The translations under genes were made by a program, and so were the position numbers. This document shows positions 18,812-26,618 of a stretch of 64,000 bases of DNA, one piece after another. The notes beneath the pieces were generated by a model. That model searched no databases, was not told the origin of the DNA, and saw only the letters and a program-made list of their open reading frames with translations. The stretch is from Hydrogenophaga intermedia (GTDB lineage: Bacteria; Pseudomonadota; Gammaproteobacteria; Burkholderiales; Burkholderiaceae_C): positions 1-64,000 of the forward strand of contig NZ_CCAE010000020.1 of the NCBI RefSeq assembly GCF_000723405.1. The letters run 5' to 3'. Position 1 is the first letter of the stretch; every line of letters starts with the position of its first letter.

Positions 18812-20755
18812 TCAACCCAAGCTGTTGAGCAAACGCCGCGCCTCCTTCGGCGCCGACGAACTCGTGCCCGCCAGCCGCACCGTGCTGCCGCTCAGGCTGC
18901 CCGTGGCGCGCACGCCCCACAACGCGGGGTTGTCGTCGCAGGCCGCCAATGTCTCGGGCACCAGCTTCACGTCGGGCCGCTGTGCGCGCGCCGGGCCCGG
19001 GTCGGGCCGTTGCGGCGAATAGCGCGCGAAGCGCGAGAGGTTCTGCGGCCCGTTGTCGGCCACGCGCGTGCCACCCACGCTGACCGTGCGCTGCCCGGTG
19101 GACAGGCTGTTGAACACACCGCTGCGTCGGATGGGCGTGGGGTTGCCCGGTTGGTCCACCCAGCCGTTCAGGTTGCCCTGGGTGTCGTAGAACCGGTCCT
19201 CCAGATACGACTGCCGCCCGCCCGTGTGCAGGCCAAGGGCGATGTCGTCGCGTTCCACGTAGGCGTCGAACACCACTGCGCTGCGGCCCCGGTTGCGCAG
19301 CGTCACCGTCCACACGCCGCAAGGCGCGAGCGGGTGGTCGGCTTCGCGGCTGGCCGTGCATTCCAGCACCAGCAGTGCGCAGGTGCCGCGCTCGCCCAGG
19401 GCGCTGCGCGTGGGGTAGATCAGCGACCACAATGGCTGGCCCTGCGCGTCCGTCCACATGCCTGACTGGCCTTGTCTTAGCGTCACCGCCTGCTCCGGCC
19501 GATCCGGCGGCGCGACGCTCAGGCTCACGCCCTCGGCGCCGTCGGGCAGCCAGATCTCCAGGAAGCTCTGCGTGTGGTCGTCAGGCTGGATGCGCCAGTG
19601 CAATGGCAGCGATTCGCCCGGTGCGAGCGTGGCGTTGGCGTGCGTGCGGGATTGGTAGCCATTGCCACCGGGCAGGGTGATGCGCAGGCGCCCGCCGAGC
19701 TTGTCCACCAGCTCATCCATTGCCGCCTCCAGCAGCGAGCTGCCGTCGTGCGGCCCGGCCAGGGTGCCCCAGCTCACGTTGGCCACGATGTCGGCGTCGT
19801 CCGCGCAGCGCGAGACGATGTACATCAGGCCGTCGAGCACGCTCACGTTCATGGCACCGCCCGAGGTGTCGAGCACGTTGGCCCAGTCGAGCTGCACGGC
19901 CACGATGGCGCTGCGGCTCGCGGCGTCGTCCAGGCCCGGGTTGAGCAGCCCACCCGGCGCCGTGGCCAGGCCGGTGACGTGCGTGCCGTGGTTGACGGGG
20001 TGCGACAGATCCCAGAGCTGCACGTACTGGTACACCGCCTCTTCGTCAACCTGGCCCCGTCGCGTGAACTCGGCCCTCACGCGGTCGATGGCCTCGCGGT
20101 CCAGTTCATGGCCGTAGCCCATGTCGGCCGGGCGGGGGCCGGCGCGGCGCGGGTCCAGCGGTACGCGGCGGTTGTCGGGCGAGCCGGGCCAGCGGCCGCC
20201 ATAGAAGTTGTCCTGCCGCCAGAAGTGGCGCACGCGCGTGTGGCCGCGCGCATCGAGAAAGGCTGCATTGGCGATGGCCAGGCCGCCGTCGATGACACCC
20301 AGCACCGACCCGCGCACACGCTGGCGCGGCGGCTGCGGGCGGCAGTGTGGTGTGCAGAACTCCGTGAGGCCCAGTGGCAGTTGCTCGACCGGCAGGCCCA
20401 GCTCGAAACGCTTGATGAGATCGCGCAGCGCGGGCTGGTTGCGCCAGTGGCGGAAGAACTCGCGCGAGACGCGCGCGCTGCAGTGGCGCAGACCGGGCAC
20501 CAGCAGGTAGGCAAGCGGTATGCGCAGCCACTGGGTGGAGGTGGCGTCCACGAGCTGGCGCACGTCCACGCCCTCGCGCAGGCCGATGACGATGGGCATC
20601 CACTTGATGGGCACCGGCTCGCGGCCGGGTATGTGGTAGCCCAGGAAGCCGTCGGCCTCGGCCCAGGCCAGGTAGGGGTCCATGCCGTCGATGGCCCCGG
20701 GGGCGGACCAGTCGATGCCGGTGAATTCGCCCGTGGGCAGCGGGCGCCAGGTCAT
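18812..20755 (-). CDS. S8 family serine peptidase (subtilase), no signal peptide
   Basis: This 647-residue protein carries a complete subtilase triad: Asp in SVLGVIDGGLA (about residue 156), His in NHGTHVTGLA (about 256) and Ser in LAGTSSSAP (about 632). The oxyanion asparagine is in LPGGNGYQSR. A large insertion (about 380-560) with beta-sandwich character separates the Asn and Ser regions. The N terminus (MTWRPLPTGEFTGIDW) has no signal peptide, lipobox or membrane segment, so it probably acts in the cytoplasm unless exported by a non-Sec route. GGAGGT lies upstream of the ATG at 20755. It is last of three tightly spaced genes. Confidence 0.88.
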   Translation of the reverse strand: MTWRPLPTGEFTGIDWSAPGAIDGMDPYLAWAEADGFLGYHIPGREPVPIKWMPIVIGLREGVDVRQLVDATSTQWLRIPLAYLLVPGLRHCSARVSREFFRHWRNQPALRDLIKRFELGLPVEQLPLGLTEFCTPHCRPQPPRQRVRGSVLGVIDGGLAIANAAFLDARGHTRVRHFWRQDNFYGGRWPGSPDNRRVPLDPRRAGPRPADMGYGHELDREAIDRVRAEFTRRGQVDEEAVYQYVQLWDLSHPVNHGTHVTGLATAPGGLLNPGLDDAASRSAIVAVQLDWANVLDTSGGAMNVSVLDGLMYIVSRCADDADIVANVSWGTLAGPHDGSSLLEAAMDELVDKLGGRLRITLPGGNGYQSRTHANATLAPGESLPLHWRIQPDDHTQSFLEIWLPDGAEGVSLSVAPPDRPEQAVTLRQGQSGMWTDAQGQPLWSLIYPTRSALGERGTCALLVLECTASREADHPLAPCGVWTVTLRNRGRSAVVFDAYVERDDIALGLHTGGRQSYLEDRFYDTQGNLNGWVDQPGNPTPIRRSGVFNSLSTGQRTVSVGGTRVADNGPQNLSRFARYSPQRPDPGPARAQRPDVKLVPETLAACDDNPALWGVRATGSLSGSTVRLAGTSSSAPKEARRLLNSLG

Positions 20756-20786
20756 CGGATGACCTCCGCGCAACGCGCCGCGCCGC

Positions 20787-21890
20787 TCATGGCCATTCCT
20801 TCACGGCTTCTTCCCACAGCCAGTTCAGCAACGGTGCTTCGCCCACGGCGCGGGCGCGCGGGTCGCGGGTGTAGGGGTAGCCGCTGGCGTGGTCCATGGG
20901 GTCGTTCAGGCTGAAGTCCTTGGGGGCGCCATCGGGCTCGTGGAACAGCGAAGAGTTGAAGCCGCGCGCATGAACCTTGCCGCCCGTGGCGCGCGCCACG
21001 ATGAACTCGGCCAGTGCGGTGCCCAGCAGGCGGCCCGCGGCGCTGTCCACGGGGTAGTGCAAGCCGGCCACGGTGCGGTTGATGGCAATGCGCGCCGCCA
21101 GGCGCTGCAACTGCTCGCGGCTGGCCACGCCGTTGCCGGGGTGGCGCGCGGTGGTGGGCGAACCGGCGTCGAGCAGGGCCTGCAGCAAGGTGGCGGCCAG
21201 GAAGGCTTCGGTGGAGTGGCCGCTGGGCCAGGCGCCGTGCCCCGGGGTCGGGATCATGGGCTGGATCTGCGGCGAGAACTCCACCGGGCGCGTGGTGGAG
21301 AACATGAACTTGAAGCGCTGGGTGACGCTGGCGGCGAGGTTGAATGCCACCTCCAGCAGTTGCAGCGTCTTGCCGTGGCGGTGCGCGGTGAGGCCCACGA
21401 CCGAACTCCAGAAGGCGATGGGGTAGCCCATCTGCTCGGTGATTTCCAGCGAGCGGTCGGTGCGCAGGTCGGCGTAGGCGGCGACGAGCGAGAGCTGCTT
21501 CTTCAGCAGTGCTTCGTCGGGGCCCTTGAGCGTGACGAGGGTGTGCGGCGTGCCCTGGCGCGAGTACTGAAGCTCGGCGCGGTACTGGCGGGCGTTCGTG
21601 CCGAAGCTCAGGCCTTCCATGAGCTCGGAGCCGATGGCCTGTACGCGAGGGCCGTCGGCCCAGCGCTTGAGGTTGGTCGGGTCGTTGAAGGCGGGCCATT
21701 TGACTTTCAGCGTCGGGCCGTCGTAGGGCCCCACGATGGCTGCTCTGGAGAGGGTCAAGGCGTCGGCGGACGCGAGGTAGGGCACGGCGCCGGCGGGCGC
21801 GCCGTAGCCCCCGCTGTAACCGCCACTGTAGCCACCGCTATATCCGCCGCTGTATCCACCGCTATAGCCACCGCTGTATCCACCACTCAT
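20787..21890 (-). CDS. PAP2 / vanadium-haloperoxidase-fold phosphatase with N-terminal SGGY repeats
   Basis: The 367-residue protein holds all three PAP2/haloperoxidase motifs: K-x6-RP as KFMFSTTRP, PSGH as WPSGHSTEAF and the R-x5-H-x3-D form NRTVAGLHYPVD. Residues 2-29 are seven exact SGGY repeats, a low-complexity tyrosine/glycine tail. No signal peptide or clear set of membrane helices is seen, which favours a soluble vanadium-haloperoxidase-like member over membrane lipid phosphatases. A strong AAGGAGG precedes the ATG. It starts 33 nt after the cyclase gene and ends 31 nt before the subtilase. Confidence 0.85.
   Translation of the reverse strand: MSGGYSGGYSGGYSGGYSGGYSGGYSGGYGAPAGAVPYLASADALTLSRAAIVGPYDGPTLKVKWPAFNDPTNLKRWADGPRVQAIGSELMEGLSFGTNARQYRAELQYSRQGTPHTLVTLKGPDEALLKKQLSLVAAYADLRTDRSLEITEQMGYPIAFWSSVVGLTAHRHGKTLQLLEVAFNLAASVTQRFKFMFSTTRPVEFSPQIQPMIPTPGHGAWPSGHSTEAFLAATLLQALLDAGSPTTARHPGNGVASREQLQRLAARIAINRTVAGLHYPVDSAAGRLLGTALAEFIVARATGGKVHARGFNSSLFHEPDGAPKDFSLNDPMDHASGYPYTRDPRARAVGEAPLLNWLWEEAVKEWP
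21804..21887 (-). repeat. Seven tandem 12-nt repeats encoding SGGY
   Basis: Twelve-nucleotide units, differing only at synonymous positions, encode seven SGGY units at the N terminus of the PAP2-fold protein. The array is a natural site for slippage and copy-number change in steps of four residues. Confidence 0.93.
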
Positions 21891-21923
21891 GCTGTCCTCC
21901 TTGAAATTTGCGATTGATGTGAA

Positions 21924-23750
21924 CTAGTGAATGGGCAGGCCCAAGGCCTTGAGCACTCTTGCGCCATGCTGGCGCAGACGACTCTCCCGACCTGACGCCA
22001 GATACCGATCCAGCGTCAAGTCGGGTTGAAGTTTGAGAATCGTGTCGAGCGTCTTGCGAGCACCCTCGACATCGCCGGTTTCGTACTGAGCGATGACATA
22101 CGCGCGAAGCGTCGGTAGGTGATAGCAGTTCTTCTGCAGGGACGCTCGGCATTGTTCTGCCGCCTGAGCGTGTTGGCCCATCGAGAGGTAGCAATTCGCC
22201 AGCATCATCTCGAAGTAGTACTTCTGCGGATCGAGCGGAGAGAGGTGCAGCGCCGTCTCCGCTTCCACCACCGACTCCTGAGCGGTGCCCCACATGGTTG
22301 ACCAGACGCTGCGGTACAGCCACGCCATCGGGTCGTTGGGATTGTTGAGCGTCGACTCGAACAACAATTGCCGCGCCGCCTCTACATCGGCGCCCAGATG
22401 GCACAGCGCATGCCCCTTGATCGCCATCGCGAGCGAGCTGTGCGGCTCCAGATCCAGCGCGCGGTCGGCCACCGCAATCGCGGCGCGGAAGGTCTGCGCC
22501 GGCTCGGGCGCCAGACCCTGCACCACCTGCATGATGTGCCACTTCGCCAACCACGCCCACGGCGTGGCCACGCGCTTGTGCCGCTCCACCACCGCCTCCA
22601 GCAGTTGCTGGCTGCGCTGCAGGTCGCGCGGCGTGGAGCGGTGCATCAGGGTGATGCCGCCCAGCATCAGCGCGTTGCTGTCGAGCTGCGGCACCGGCAG
22701 CACCAGCGTGCGCTGCACCATGTGCTGAAGCAGCGCCTCGGCGCAGGCCTCGCTCAACTGGTGGATCAACTGGCTGTCGCTCTGCAGCAGGTCCATCACG
22801 TCGCCCGCCAGGCGCTCGGCCCACACCACCTCGCCGCGGCGGGTGTCGCAGAGTTCGGCGTTGATCACGACCTTGTCGCCGTAGCTCACGTAGCTCCCGC
22901 TGAGCGTGTACGCCGCCTCCAGCCGCTGCCCCACCTCGGCCGCCGTGGCCTGCCGGCCGCGGAAGGCGCTGGTGGACAGGCGCGAGATCACGCGCAGATC
23001 GGGGCTGCGCGAGAGCTGGGTGATCACGCCGTCGGCCAGCAGCTCGCCGATGACGTACTGCTCCTGCGAGTGGCTGCGCGTCTCGAAGGGCACCACGGCG
23101 ATGCTGGGGCGGAAGTCGCTGGTGGCGGCCTCGGGCGCGGGCATGCGCGGCACCGCGCCCTGCGCCGACACGGGCGTCACCGTCCAGGTGCGCACCGGCT
23201 CGGGCCAGTGCTTCAGGTAGCTCTCGCCACGGTCCTGCACCTCGGCGTCGATGCCGACGACGATGGCGTCGTACACGCTGGCGGTGACCACGGTCTCGCC
23301 GGGCGTGGCCAGATCGGCCACGCGCGCCGCCAGGTTCACGCCCTGGCCGTAGATGTCGTGGTCGTCGACGTAGAGCTGGGTGGCGTTGAGGCCGGCGCGC
23401 AGGTGCAGTTGCTGCGCGGCCGGCAGGTTCTGGTTGGCCGCGTCGAAGTGGCGGTGCAGGGCCATGGCGGCGCGCACGGCCTGGGCCGGGTGCTCGAATT
23501 CGGCGAGCAGGCCGTCACCCAGGCTCTTGACCAGGCGCCCGCCGTGCAGGGGGAAGACCTCGGTGGTGGCGTGGTGCACGAAGCCGCGCCACAGGCGCAC
23601 CACCTGTTCTTCGTTGTGCGCCATCAGGCGCACGGACTCGACGAGATCGATCACGAGCACGGTCTTGTGCTGCACCGGCGGCAACTCCACGGCCTGGCCC
23701 TTGGGGGGTGATGCAGGCTCGGAAGAGAAGGGTGCGGGAGAGGGGACCAT
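21924..23750 (-). CDS. Class III adenylate/guanylate cyclase with TolB-like and TPR regions
   Basis: The protein is 608 residues from the ATG at 23750. An N-terminal cyclase homology domain (about 25-185) keeps the catalytic set: a metal Asp in VLVIDLVES, Lys and the second Asp in LVKSLGDGLLAEF, and the Asn/Arg pair in YGQGVNLAARVADLATPGE. A TolB-like segment (SIAVVPFETRSHSQEQYVIGELLADGV) and TPR-type repeats to the C terminus follow. No membrane segments are seen. This architecture is common among stand-alone cyclases of alpha- and betaproteobacteria. It is first in an operon with the PAP2-fold and subtilase genes. Confidence 0.9.
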   Translation of the reverse strand: MVPSPAPFSSEPASPPKGQAVELPPVQHKTVLVIDLVESVRLMAHNEEQVVRLWRGFVHHATTEVFPLHGGRLVKSLGDGLLAEFEHPAQAVRAAMALHRHFDAANQNLPAAQQLHLRAGLNATQLYVDDHDIYGQGVNLAARVADLATPGETVVTASVYDAIVVGIDAEVQDRGESYLKHWPEPVRTWTVTPVSAQGAVPRMPAPEAATSDFRPSIAVVPFETRSHSQEQYVIGELLADGVITQLSRSPDLRVISRLSTSAFRGRQATAAEVGQRLEAAYTLSGSYVSYGDKVVINAELCDTRRGEVVWAERLAGDVMDLLQSDSQLIHQLSEACAEALLQHMVQRTLVLPVPQLDSNALMLGGITLMHRSTPRDLQRSQQLLEAVVERHKRVATPWAWLAKWHIMQVVQGLAPEPAQTFRAAIAVADRALDLEPHSSLAMAIKGHALCHLGADVEAARQLLFESTLNNPNDPMAWLYRSVWSTMWGTAQESVVEAETALHLSPLDPQKYYFEMMLANCYLSMGQHAQAAEQCRASLQKNCYHLPTLRAYVIAQYETGDVEGARKTLDTILKLQPDLTLDRYLASGRESRLRQHGARVLKALGLPIH

Positions 23751-23832
23751 GCGGGCAAATGTGACCAAACGATTCAGTTTCGCACAATCGATATCGCGCG
23801 ACGGGGCCAATGGCCGATGAAAGTGCAGAAAC

Positions 23833-23861
23833 GACAAAGCCGACGGGACGTCGGCTTTGTC
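23833..23861 (-). terminator. Perfect 13-bp hairpin after the SWIB/H1-like gene
   Basis: GACAAAGCCGACG and its perfect complement flank a three-base loop, 34 nt past the SWIB gene stop on the minus strand. The downstream T run is short (GTTTCTG). It probably separates the SWIB gene from the cyclase operon. Confidence 0.7.
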
Positions 23862-23894
23862 GGGTTCACCGCCGTTTGAAGGGCGGCTGGGGGA

Positions 23895-24377
23895 TCACTT
23901 GAGGTGATCGTTGACCAGCTTGGTCATCTCGAACATGGAGGCCTGGGCCTTCTTGAAGATTTCCTTCAGCTTGGCGTCGGCGTTGATCATGCGCTTGTTG
24001 ACCGAGTCCTGCAGCTTGTTCTTCTTGATGTAGTCCCACACCTTCTTGGTCACCTCGGTGCGCGGCAGCGGGTTGCTGCCGACGATGGCGGCCAGGGCGG
24101 CGCTGGGGGTCAGGGCCTTCATGAAGGCGGCGTTGGGGGTGCGCTTCTTGGCGGGGGCCTTCTTCGCGGCGGCTTTCTTGGCCGGAGCGGCTTTCTTCGC
24201 AGGCGCCTTCTTGGCCGGGGCGGCTTTCTTCGCCGGGGCCTTCTTGGCCGGAGCGGCCTTCTTCGCCGGAGCGGCCTTCTTGGCCGGAGCGGCCTTCTTC
24301 GCCGGGGCGGCTTTCTTGGCCGGGGCGGCCTTCTTCGCCGGAGCCTTCTTCGCGGCGGCTTTCTTCGCAGTTGCCAT
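23895..24377 (-). CDS. SWIB/MDM2-domain protein with histone-H1-like lysine/alanine-rich tail
   Basis: In this 160-residue protein the first 80 or so residues are tandem PAKKA-type repeats like those of bacterial histone H1-like and AlgP proteins. The rest is a SWIB domain (about 82-160: FMKALTPSAALAAIVGSNPL, TEVTKKVWDYIKKNKLQD, RMINADAKLKEIF). The basic tail should bind DNA; the SWIB fold suggests a protein- or DNA-contact module in the nucleoid. GAAGGA precedes the ATG. The upstream 24378-24651 holds the divergent promoters and nothing else clear. Confidence 0.9.
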   Translation of the reverse strand: MATAKKAAAKKAPAKKAAPAKKAAPAKKAAPAKKAAPAKKAAPAKKAPAKKAAPAKKAPAKKAAPAKKAAAKKAPAKKRTPNAAFMKALTPSAALAAIVGSNPLPRTEVTKKVWDYIKKNKLQDSVNKRMINADAKLKEIFKKAQASMFEMTKLVNDHLK

Positions 24378-24651
24378 GGTTGATGTCCTTCTAGAAGTTG
24401 ATGTATCGCTTGTGGAGAACGCGCTCTCTCACAAGCGTCATGATGCTAATTGAGTTGCACGCGGCTTCCAATAAGGAACACGCGGTTTTGCGAGGGAAGA
24501 CAAGGGGGAAACGGCGCTTTTTGGCGCGGAAAACAACACTCCTCGGGGGTGTGTGCTCGAGAGAGTGCCCCAGAGGGCGCACGCAGGCGCGTTCGGTCGG
24601 TGTTTGTCTCGACAATGCGCGCGTGCCGAAACCACCCTTGCGGAGCCTGCG

Positions 24652-25149
24652 ATGACCTCTACTTCTCCCGCCACTTGCGACCTTTGCGACGCGCACAAGG
24701 CCGACGACAGCGGCGCTTTCCGTGTGTTGCCACCGGTGTGGCGGCACTTCGGCGCCCACCGCAGTTTCCATGGGCCGGTGAGCACGGTGAAGTGCTTCGA
24801 GGACAACACTGCGGTGAAGGCGGCGGTGGAGAGCGCGGGCGAGGGCCGGGTGCTGGTGGTGGACGGCGGTGGCTCCTTGCGACGAGCACTGCTGGGCGGC
24901 AACCTGGGCGCGGCGGCAGCGCGCAACGGCTGGGCGGGGGTGGTGATCGACGGTTGCGTGCGCGACGTGGCCGAGCTGGCCGCGTGCGAGGTGGGCATCT
25001 GCGCGCTGGCGCCGGTGCCATTGCCGACCGAGCGGCGGGGTGAGGGGCAGCGCGATGTGGCGGTGCGTGTGCAGGGCGTGTGGGTGCGGCCGGGGGACTG
25101 GCTTTATGCGGACGAGGACGGGATCGTGGTGAGCGCTGTTCGGCTTTGA
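24652..25149 (+). CDS. RraA-family protein (ribonuclease E inhibitor-like / HMG aldolase-like)
   Basis: This is a 165-residue member of the RraA fold. Signatures are STVKCFEDNTAVKAAVE, VLVVDGGGSLRRALLGGNLG and GVVIDGCVRDVAEL, with the GD-x20-R-D metal and substrate pattern of 4-hydroxy-4-methyl-2-oxoglutarate/oxaloacetate aldolases. It could therefore be a regulator of RNase E or a class II aldolase; sequence alone does not decide. The start at 24652 has CGGAG upstream and matches the family N terminus. Confidence 0.82.
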   Translation: MTSTSPATCDLCDAHKADDSGAFRVLPPVWRHFGAHRSFHGPVSTVKCFEDNTAVKAAVESAGEGRVLVVDGGGSLRRALLGGNLGAAAARNGWAGVVIDGCVRDVAELAACEVGICALAPVPLPTERRGEGQRDVAVRVQGVWVRPGDWLYADEDGIVVSAVRL

Positions 25150-25208
25150 GTTGTTCGGCTGGTGGTTGGGGCGGTTGCCTGCCTGCACCTCGCGGTCGCT
25201 CGGGGCCG

Positions 25209-25290
25209 CTGGGTGCCCTGCTCCGCGACTGTCCCCCGGACCGGGCTGCGCCCAGTCCTCCTCCTTTATGTCGCTACGCAGGGCACCCAG
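25209..25290 (+). repeat. MITE-like unit 1 with 12-bp terminal inverted repeats
   Basis: The unit is bounded by CTGGGTGCCCTG (25209-25220) and its exact complement (25279-25290). Its interior begins CTCCGCGACTGTCCCCCGGA and ends CCTCCTCCTTTATGTCGC, both shared in inverted orientation with unit 2. No coding sequence is convincing in 25150-25529. Confidence 0.75.
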
Positions 25291-25348
25291 CGTCCCCGAG
25301 CAACAGGCACCTGGGCGCGCCAACAGACCGAGTGCCCACGAGGTCGTC

Positions 25349-25447
25349 GGTGCTCGGGTGTCCGGCGTAGCGACATAAAGGAGGAGGAACGGAGCGCGCC
25401 AGCGCTTCGTTCCGGGGGACAGTCGCGGAGCCGGACGCCCGAGCACC
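25349..25447 (-). repeat. MITE-like unit 2, inverted relative to unit 1
   Basis: The unit is bounded by GGTGCTCGGGTGTCCGG (25349-25365) and near-complementary CCGGACGCCCGAGCACC (25431-25447). The interior is the reverse complement of unit 1 at both ends, with a different middle. Together the two units can form a long cruciform between the convergent RraA-like and TauE genes. Confidence 0.75.
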
Positions 25448-25529
25448 GATGACCGGAGCAACCGGAGCAAGCAAACGACCACCCCATGACCCGCCGAGAG
25501 AAAAAGCCTCGACGGCCGAAGCCGCAAGC

Positions 25530-26345
25530 TCAGCCCGCGAGCCCCTTCCAGAGCATGTACGCCGCCAGCAGATAGAGGATCCCCGCGAACACCCGCTTGA
25601 GCGAGGCGATGGGCAGCGCGTGCGCCGCCCGAACGCCGAGAGGTGCCATCAACACGCTCGCGCAGGCAATGACCACCAGCGCCGGCACGTAGATGTAGCC
25701 CACCGAACTGGGCGGCAGGTTCTCCACGCCCTGGCCCGACACCACGTAGCCCGCCGCGTTGGCCAGCGCGATCGGGAAACCCAGTGCCGCGCTCGTGGCC
25801 ACCGCGTTGTGGATCGGCACGTTGCACCAGGTCATGAACGGCACCGACACGAAGCCGCCGCCCGCGCCCACCAGGCCCGAGAGGAAGCCGATGGCCCCGC
25901 CCGCGCCGAGCTGGCCCGCCGTGCCCGGCATGGTGCGCGTGGGTTTCGGCTTCTTGTCCAGCAGCATCTGCGTGGCAGAAAAGCCCACGAACAGCGCGAA
26001 GAACAGCGCCAGCCACGAGCCCTTGAGCAAGGCGAACACGCCCATGCTGGCCACGATGGCGCCCAGCACGATGCCGGGTGCCAGGCGCTTGACGATGTCC
26101 CAGCGCACCGCGCCGCGCTTGTGGTGCGCGCGCACACTGGAAATGCTGGTGAAGATGATCGTCGCCATGGACGTGGCGATGGCCATCTTGACGGCCAGGT
26201 CGGGCGCGACGCCGCGGCCGTTGAGGATGAGGGTAATGAACGGGACCATCAGCATTCCGCCGCCGATGCCGAGAAGGCCCGCGAGGAATCCGGTCCCCAC
26301 GCCGAGCAGTGCGAGCTCGGCGATCAACAGGGGTTCAAGTGGCAT
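25530..26345 (-). CDS. TauE/SafE-family sulfite/anion exporter
   Basis: This 271-residue protein has about eight membrane segments. The duplicated family signature is visible as GVGTGFLAGLLGIGGGMLMVP near the N terminus and AIGFLSGLVGAGGGFVSVPF in the second half. Known members carry sulfite, sulfonates or other organic anions; the substrate here is unknown. The ATG at 26345 lies only about nine nt past the 3' end of the 6S RNA, and I see no Shine-Dalgarno sequence, so it may be expressed by read-through from ssrS. Confidence 0.88.
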   Translation of the reverse strand: MPLEPLLIAELALLGVGTGFLAGLLGIGGGMLMVPFITLILNGRGVAPDLAVKMAIATSMATIIFTSISSVRAHHKRGAVRWDIVKRLAPGIVLGAIVASMGVFALLKGSWLALFFALFVGFSATQMLLDKKPKPTRTMPGTAGQLGAGGAIGFLSGLVGAGGGFVSVPFMTWCNVPIHNAVATSAALGFPIALANAAGYVVSGQGVENLPPSSVGYIYVPALVVIACASVLMAPLGVRAAHALPIASLKRVFAGILYLLAAYMLWKGLAG

Positions 26346-26353
26346 GAAAAGGT

Positions 26354-26524
26354 GTCTGCAAGTGAGTGCCGGGCCGTTAGCCTGAACCGGGGTTCAGGTG
26401 GGCAAGGGCAGCGCGGCTTCGGGTTCGTCTGACGCGAGACGCTCGCACCAGCCGCGCAATGTACCAAGCCCGGGCTCAATGAGCATTGGTTCAAGGACAT
26501 TAGAACCCGGCACACACTGCAGAC
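26354..26524 (-). ncRNA. ssrS: 6S RNA
   Basis: On the minus strand between zapA and the TauE gene, about 171 nt show the 6S RNA architecture. A terminal stem pairs GTCTGCA at the 5' end with TGCAGAC at the 3' end, continued by GTGCCGGG with CCCGGCAC. The segment GCGGCTGGTGCGAGC matches the conserved E. coli GCGGTTGGTGAGC region. The 3' part CACCTGAACCCCGGTTCAGG followed by ACGGCC mirrors the conserved closing hairpin. 6S RNA mimics an open promoter and sequesters the sigma70 holoenzyme in stationary phase. Location next to zapA is the usual one. Confidence 0.88.
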
Positions 26525-26531
26525 GGATGCA

Positions 26532-26537
26532 ATTTTA
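26532..26537 (-). promoter_or_regulatory. -10 element of the 6S RNA promoter
   Basis: TAAAAT on the minus strand lies seven nt before the inferred 5' end of the 6S RNA (about 26524). No convincing -35 hexamer is visible 16-18 nt upstream. Confidence 0.6.
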
Positions 26538-26618
26538 GGAGCAGTGCGAAACCCCTGCGGACCATCGGTCGGTGCGTGTGCGCGTGCTGATGGGCGGCGC
26601 GCGGTCACGCGGATTTCA

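Noticed and set aside
24391-26016. A 541-codon minus-strand frame crossing the RraA-like gene, the MITE-like units and the TauE gene
   Set aside because: It spans three unrelated features and has no recognisable domain; it exists because of GC-rich codon structure.
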